A DNA stretch of 10,336 nucleotides, from assembly GCA_022843085.1 (NCBI GenBank), contig JALHOI010000069.1:1-10336 (forward strand), given 5' to 3'. The translations under genes and the position numbers were made by a program. Every line of letters begins with the position of its first letter. Within the stretch, counting starts at the first letter, position 1. Source of the stretch: Pseudobdellovibrionaceae bacterium (GTDB taxonomy: Bacteria > Bdellovibrionota > Bdellovibrionia > Bdellovibrionales > JAMPXM01). Below are positions 6,788 through 10,336 of the stretch, in pieces. Under the pieces are notes generated by a model, which saw only the letters and a list, made by a program, of their open reading frames with translations, was not told the DNA's origin and searched no databases.

Positions 6788-6953
6788 TTCGCCGACTGTC
6801 CGGCGCACGTCTCAACAAAAAACCAGACTTTTTCTAGCCTCTTGAACTTCACGGCTTCTTCCGATGTTCAATATGGGAGTGTGCAAATGTTTTGTGCGCG
6901 ACCACAAACCAAAGGGCTGCAGAATGCGGCTCTCGGCCAAGGTTGGCTCTGAT

Positions 6954-6984
6954 CAAGGAGGATCACGAATGACACAAGGAGGAT
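6954..6984 (+). repeat. Duplicated Shine-Dalgarno block before the second flagellin
   Basis: CAAGGAGGAT occurs twice, at 6954-6963 and 6975-6984, 21 bases apart. The first copy stands seven bases before ATG 6969. The second stands four bases before ATG 6987, the flagellin start, the same spacing as in the first flagellin gene. Confidence 0.8.
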
Positions 6985-6986
6985 AA
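6969..6986 (+). CDS. Five-codon upstream open frame (MTQGG) abutting the second flagellin
   Basis: ATG ACA CAA GGA GGA TAA, preceded by AAGGAGG (6955-6961) at an ideal seven-base spacing. The stop codon ends at 6986 and the flagellin ATG begins at 6987, in the same frame. The GGA-GGA codons are also the Shine-Dalgarno site of the flagellin. Ribosomes translating the mini-frame would stop on top of the flagellin start, which could couple or pace initiation. It may instead be a harmless by-product of the duplicated ribosome site. There is no evidence that the peptide itself has a role. Confidence 0.4.
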   Translation: MTQGG

Positions 6987-7820
6987 ATGGGTTTGCGTAT
7001 CTCTACAAACGTTGCGTCTTTGAACGCGCAACGGAATTTGACAGGTACCCAGCGCGACATGAACCGAAGTCTCGCTCGATTAAGTTCGGGCGCACGAATC
7101 AATCAGGCCGCCGACGATGCGGCTGGTCTCGCGATCAGCGAAAATCTTCGCGGTCAGATTCGTGGCTTGAGGCAGGCCAACCGCAATGCGAACGACGGCA
7201 TCTCGCTCGTGCAGGTTGCGGAAGGTGGTCTGAACGAAGTCTCGAACATGATCATTCGCTTGCGCGAATTGTCGGTTCAGGCCGCTTCGGACACGATCGG
7301 CGACACAGAACGAAAGTTCTTGGATGTTGAGTACCAACAGCTGAAGTCTGAAATTCAACGGGTCACCGAAGTGACAAAGTTTAACGGACGAGACTTGTTG
7401 AATGGAACTGGCGGAGTGATCGATATTCAAGTTGGTACGAACAACGATCCGTTTAAAGATCGCATTTCGTTCAACGCTTCGGCGGCAAACGCCAGCCTCG
7501 AGTCACTCGGACTTACGGCTGAATCGTTAGCCGAGAAGGAGTCGGCGCAGGCCAGTATGGATGTTCTTGATCGTGCTTTAGTATCGGTGAACGCGATTCG
7601 CGCCAACTTTGGTGCCATGCAAAACCGACTGCAGTCGACAAGCGCAAACATCATGATTTCGGACGAAAACCTTTCAGCTGCGAATTCGCGTATCCGTGAT
7701 ACTGACATCGCTGCAGAGAGTGCCGAGATGACCAGAAATAACATTTTGATGCAAGCGGGGGTATCCGTTCTTGGCCAAGCCAACAACATCTCGAACATTG
7801 CACTCAAGTTGTTGGGTTAG
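6987..7820 (+). CDS. fliC: Flagellin (second copy)
   Basis: 277 residues, colinear with the first flagellin. The N-terminal block has MGLRISTNVASLNAQRNL, LARLSSGARIN, DDAAGLAISENLR and LRELSVQAASDTIG. The C-terminal block has NFGAMQNRLQST, NLSAANSRIRDTDIA, MTRNNILMQAG and the ending NIALKLLG. Again no variable outer domain is present. The two copies are nearly identical in the polymerisation segments and differ most in the central linker (about 120-200), as expected for an old duplication with both copies kept under selection. ATG 6987 is chosen because AAGGAGG precedes it and the protein begins as the first copy does. It ends in TAG. A candidate small open frame starts eight bases after the stop, and a strong terminator follows. 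Confidence 0.97.
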   Translation: MGLRISTNVASLNAQRNLTGTQRDMNRSLARLSSGARINQAADDAAGLAISENLRGQIRGLRQANRNANDGISLVQVAEGGLNEVSNMIIRLRELSVQAASDTIGDTERKFLDVEYQQLKSEIQRVTEVTKFNGRDLLNGTGGVIDIQVGTNNDPFKDRISFNASAANASLESLGLTAESLAEKESAQASMDVLDRALVSVNAIRANFGAMQNRLQSTSANIMISDENLSAANSRIRDTDIAAESAEMTRNNILMQAGVSVLGQANNISNIALKLLG

Positions 7821-7828
7821 GTCAGAAG

Positions 7829-7915
7829 ATGACTACGATGATGACAGAATGGTCTTCGAGTTTGCTTCTAGTTTCTGGTTTTGCGTTGATGATGTTCGCA
7901 GGACTAGGGCTTTAA
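7829..7915 (+). CDS. Candidate 28-residue hydrophobic peptide downstream of flagellin
   Basis: ATG 7829 to TAA 7915, eight bases after the second flagellin stop and before the terminator. The peptide begins MTTMMTEW and then has an uncharged run of about 17-20 residues rich in Leu, Met, Phe, Ala and Gly (residues 12-28), enough for one membrane span; Glu7 is its only charge. The ribosome site is weak (AGG, seven bases upstream). ATGs at 7838 and 7841 are possible alternatives. It would be made from the flagellin transcript. A chance open frame of this length is quite possible; the composition and placement are what make it worth listing. Confidence 0.4.
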   Translation: MTTMMTEWSSSLLLVSGFALMMFAGLGL

Positions 7916-7930
7916 AATTCTGAATCGAAA

Positions 7931-7952
7931 CACGCCTAAAGAAATCGGCGTG
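7931..7952. other. Inverted repeat before the terminator
   Basis: CACGCC (7931-7936) pairs with GGCGTG (7947-7952) around ten bases. Read on the minus strand it is followed by TTT, so it might serve as a weak terminator for the J-domain operon arriving from the right. Confidence 0.35.
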
Positions 7953-7962
7953 ACTTCAACAC

Positions 7963-7990
7963 AAGAGGGCCTCGGTGCCCTCTTTTTTTT
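7963..7990 (+). terminator. Rho-independent terminator of the second flagellin unit
   Basis: AAGAGGGC (7963-7970) pairs with GCCCTCTT (7977-7984) around CTCGGT. A run of eight T occupies 7983-7990, the first two also lying in the stem. This is a textbook intrinsic terminator. The T-run overlaps the stop codon of the convergent minus-strand gene (7989-7991). Confidence 0.9.
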
Positions 7991-9110
7991 ACTCGAAGAG
8001 CGACTGACACGTCACTTTTGAAGGCGTGTAACCTAACCGAATTACGCTTGTGTTCGTGGGTAGGGCTAGCTTCTTCCAGCCCGGTATTTCAACCGGCTTT
8101 TGAGCAGGTAAAAACGCGAATGGATCCTTTCGATACATTTCGAAGTTATTGCCAGTATGAAATCCGTCTTGTCCTAATTCGGTGAGAAAAAAGTCTACCG
8201 AACTGTTGATGATGAAATTTCCTGCCGTATCGCCAAAGGATGTGGCGACAAAGGGAGTTATTGGACGCCCGGTCTCGAGCCCGTTGATGAGATGGCGACC
8301 ATCAGAAAACACGATTGCGTCATGACGTTGGCCACGCAGACCCGCATAATGCCCACGCGTGTACGTGGCATACACCGACTCAACTAACTGAGGAGCACCG
8401 CTGACTGTCGGCTTAGAAATATACCGAACTTCAATTTGAGGAAAAGTTTCGGGTCGAAGAATAAGCAAAACGTCATAAGCATCGATACTCACCGACACTC
8501 CGTTCATGGGAATCACCGCTTGAAGGAAACCCGGATGCTCATACAGAAACTCGAACCATGTCCCGCGCAGTGAGCTACTGAAGTGTTGGCCAGTGACGAC
8601 AGACGTTCCGTTACCGAATGACCGTTCGCTACGCGGGGGCGGTGATTGCCCGCGATCAAAGGTCTCATCCCAACTGTATGCACCGCCCTGTCCGTTCGTG
8701 AAGCCCCGCTTTTGTGGGTCAAAATTCGCAGTGTATTTTTGAGGATTAAAGTCAGGATTCAGCCTGATGTAATCGATGAGCGCCTCGCGGGCTTTTTGAA
8801 TGAGGCCGGTTGCAGTGTTCGAAATTAACCGATCGGCATCACTGTGCTTCATTTTATCATCGAAACGGTCAGGGTGAAATTTAGATAAGAGTCTTCGTGC
8901 CGCCTTATCGACCGTCTTTTCGCTGATCGATGTCTCGTTCTCGAGCCCAAGAATCACTACCGCATTTGAGCTCAGAAATTGATCTGGCAACTTCAGCGCA
9001 GCCGCAGCCTTTGACGTTCCGACAAAGGCGAAAACGGCATACGCAAGGAACGCCGAAAAAATCATCTTTGGAATGTCAGAACGAAACTTCATTCTCAAAC
9101 CATCTTTCAT
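7989..9110 (-). CDS. Exported J-domain (DnaJ-like) protein
   Basis: 373 residues from ATG 9110; ATG 9092 (residue 7) is an equally good start and gives a cleaner signal peptide. A basic stretch (KFRSDIPK) is followed by about 17 hydrophobic residues (16-32) and an Ala-rich exit (SKAAAA, about 33-38), so the rest should cross the inner membrane. A J-domain-like segment comes next (about 51-115): ILGL at the start of helix I, AARRLLSKFHPDRF with the HPD tripeptide at 79-81, and a helix ending QKAREALIDYI. J domains stimulate Hsp70 ATPase through HPD. The Gly/Pro/Ser linker (about 130-172) leads to an unrecognised C-terminal domain of about 200 residues, rich in predicted strands. It lies 19 bases downstream of the other J-domain gene and is probably co-transcribed with it. 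A J domain outside the cytoplasm is odd, since bacterial DnaK is cytoplasmic. Function unknown. Confidence 0.8.
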   Translation of the reverse strand: MKDGLRMKFRSDIPKMIFSAFLAYAVFAFVGTSKAAAALKLPDQFLSSNAVVILGLENETSISEKTVDKAARRLLSKFHPDRFDDKMKHSDADRLISNTATGLIQKAREALIDYIRLNPDFNPQKYTANFDPQKRGFTNGQGGAYSWDETFDRGQSPPPRSERSFGNGTSVVTGQHFSSSLRGTWFEFLYEHPGFLQAVIPMNGVSVSIDAYDVLLILRPETFPQIEVRYISKPTVSGAPQLVESVYATYTRGHYAGLRGQRHDAIVFSDGRHLINGLETGRPITPFVATSFGDTAGNFIINSSVDFFLTELGQDGFHTGNNFEMYRKDPFAFLPAQKPVEIPGWKKLALPTNTSVIRLGYTPSKVTCQSLFE

Positions 9111-9129
9111 TCGGTTCGCTGTTTCCTAA

Positions 9130-10323
9130 TCATTTTTCGAGTTCCCGTTTGTCCGCGTCCGAAAGCTCAATGAGAAAAGTGTTAGCCTCCTCGACAAGCT
9201 GATACTGTGCGCGCAAGATTGGCTCGGGCTGATCTTTACGACGATCTGGGTGAAGAATCGCGGCAGCACGTCGATAAGCGAGTTTGAGCTGATCGACACT
9301 CATATCAGGGTTCGAACGAAGAACGTAGTGGCTCCAGTCGAAACGATTGGCCTGTTCGTTTTGTCGACCGAGGCCCACGACTTTCAGCCACTTCTCAAAT
9401 TCAAGCGGAGCATCCGCATTCTTCCATTCTAACTTACGAGCTTTTTCTCGTTCGGCCCGGCCTCGCGAGTGAGATCCCGATTTGAAGGTTTTGAATACAA
9501 AATCATAGGCTTCTCTTGAACCAAACCCCGCGTCGCCGCGCGGGTCGCCGTCTCGCGAATCGCCACCAAAAAATCGAAAGAAAGATTCGTGACCGTAACG
9601 ATCACCACCTAAGTTGTCGCGGCCTTGCCCACGGTCACCCTGTCCGCTGGTTGTGTAAAATGCATTCGCGTATTCGCTTCCGATTCCGAGAACGGCGCGA
9701 CCGGTTTGCAGACCGAACGCAAACGAGACAAAGCTGTCGAGCCCCTCTTGGCCTTCGGTTCGGTACGCCTGCGGTCGTTTTTCAATGTCACCTTCACTGC
9801 GAACGTCTTGATACCGATGCGAATCCAGAACGATGTTGAGACGACCGTCCGCCGCGATGGTGAAGGTGCCGCCCACAAAAACTCGTCGACCGTGCGCAAG
9901 TCGAAGGATGTCGCTATTAGCATTGACGGACCCTTCAGCAAACGGAGAAATCTTAAGCTGGCCGTCTTCCGTGATAACAAAGAGGTAAAGGAAGTTGGTC
10001 GCGCGACTCTCGAACCTGCTCAAAACAAAACGCGGATTCAGGCGTCCCATGACATCAAAGACCCGCCACCCGTTCGGCGACGCAGTTTCTTCGGGCGTTA
10101 GGAATTCAGCCAGCGAACCGAACCTCCGTTCGACATCCTTGTTAGCCTTTACATGAATAACATTCGACATATCTGCTAGCGGATTGTTGAGCGAACGATT
10201 ACCGTCATCGCCGCGCTCCATGTTGGTGTAGCCGAAAGTTTTTAGTTTTAAGATCGCCGCGAGTCGCTGGGTCTGAAGTTCGAATGGAGTCAAAGAGTTC
10301 TGAAATTCGACTTCAATGAGACG
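9130..10323 (-). CDS. Protein with C-terminal J domain (5' end missing at contig edge)
   Basis: The frame is open from the adapter junction at 10323 to TGA at 9130-9132. TTG 10293 could start it, but coding-like residues (LIEVEFQNS) continue upstream, so the true start is probably lost. Positions here count from TTG 10293. Residues about 95-163 form a beta-rich stretch (FLYLFVITEDGQL, HGRRVFVGGTFTI, ADGRLNIVLDSHRY) loosely like a module found in some plant IQM-type and bacterial proteins that ends in a Gly-His-Tyr motif; this is a weak inference. A Gly/Asp/Arg-rich low-complexity segment follows (about 215-258). A J domain ends the protein (about 316-383): YVLRSNPDMSVDQLKLAYRR, HPD at 348-350, then a helix with YQLVEEANTFLIEL. 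C-terminal J domains are less common than N-terminal ones. It is the upstream gene of a two-gene unit with the exported J-domain protein. Confidence 0.8.
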   Translation of the reverse strand, partial: RLIEVEFQNSLTPFELQTQRLAAILKLKTFGYTNMERGDDGNRSLNNPLADMSNVIHVKANKDVERRFGSLAEFLTPEETASPNGWRVFDVMGRLNPRFVLSRFESRATNFLYLFVITEDGQLKISPFAEGSVNANSDILRLAHGRRVFVGGTFTIAADGRLNIVLDSHRYQDVRSEGDIEKRPQAYRTEGQEGLDSFVSFAFGLQTGRAVLGIGSEYANAFYTTSGQGDRGQGRDNLGGDRYGHESFFRFFGGDSRDGDPRGDAGFGSREAYDFVFKTFKSGSHSRGRAEREKARKLEWKNADAPLEFEKWLKVVGLGRQNEQANRFDWSHYVLRSNPDMSVDQLKLAYRRAAAILHPDRRKDQPEPILRAQYQLVEEANTFLIELSDADKRELEK

Positions 10324-10336
10324 AGATCGGAAGAGC
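10324..10336. other. Illumina adapter remnant at contig end (not genomic)
   Basis: AGATCGGAAGAGC, the universal start of Illumina TruSeq adapters, matches all 13 bases and runs exactly to the end of the window. Genomic sequence should be taken to end at or before 10323. Confidence 0.95.

Larger units (their letters stand above)
6480..6953. other. Inter-flagellin region with hairpins and no convincing gene
   Basis: This stretch holds at least four inverted repeats (6549-6577, 6604-6630, 6663-6677, 6790-6805) and three imperfect 13-14-base repeats (6748-6787). Open frames on both strands cover much of 6601-6852, but none has a usable ribosome site or a recognisable protein. TCCGATGT (6860-6867) is only a weak sigma-28-like -10 match with no -35, so the promoter of the second flagellin was not found. 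The region could be a structured untranslated leader or decayed sequence. Confidence 0.5.

Noticed and set aside
6613..6837. 74-codon plus-strand open frame from GTG between the flagellins
   Set aside because: Codon choice is not absurd, but the start lies inside a strong hairpin with no usable ribosome site, the protein is unrecognisable, and the region carries repeats and open frames on several strands at once.
6601..6852. 83-codon minus-strand open frame in the same gap
   Set aside because: It starts at GTG without a ribosome site, overlaps the plus-strand frame and hairpins, and has no recognisable pattern.
6841..6867. Sigma-28 promoter for the second flagellin at TCCGATGT
   Set aside because: Only about 5 of 8 bases match and no TAAA-like element stands at the right distance.

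Overview
This window looks like one end of a draft contig from a motile Gram-negative bacterium, most likely of the Bdellovibrio group (Bdellovibrionota). That placement is inference. It rests on two compact flagellins lacking a variable domain, a lipoprotein with an Ig-like plus formylglycine-generating-enzyme-like architecture, and a run of unfamiliar membrane and exported proteins. The last 13 bases (10324-10336) are exactly the common Illumina adapter sequence, so genome sequence stops at 10323 and the last gene is cut there. The first gene appears cut at the other edge.

Layout. 1-396 (+): end of a membrane protein finishing in a HAMP domain. 432-1730 (-): SAMHD1-like HD-domain nucleotide hydrolase. 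1860-2768 (+): thymidylate synthase thyA. 2837-4099 (+): lipoprotein gene of the sulfatase-modifying-factor fold, broken by an in-frame TAG at 3284-3286. 4173-4721 (+): dihydrofolate reductase folA. 4718-5413 (+): two-span membrane protein that overlaps the folA stop. 5631-6479 and 6987-7820 (+): two flagellins separated by 507 bases that contain several hairpins and no convincing gene. 7829-7915 (+): candidate 28-residue hydrophobic peptide, followed by a strong terminator. 9130-10323 then 7989-9110 (-): two neighbouring J-domain (DnaJ-like) proteins, the downstream one with a clear signal peptide.

How the parts fit. The HD hydrolase, ThyA and FolA all act on deoxynucleotide pools: ThyA makes dTMP and dihydrofolate, FolA regenerates tetrahydrofolate, and SAMHD1-type enzymes degrade dNTPs. 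The flagellins form a motility block. The first has a sigma-28-like promoter. The second has an unusual 5' end, with a five-codon open frame carrying its own Shine-Dalgarno site and ending directly against the flagellin start codon. The J-domain pair is the least familiar part: a co-directional operon in which one protein has the HPD motif near its N-terminus after a signal peptide and the other has it at its C-terminus. No CRISPR array, tRNA, rRNA, transposase or integrase was seen.
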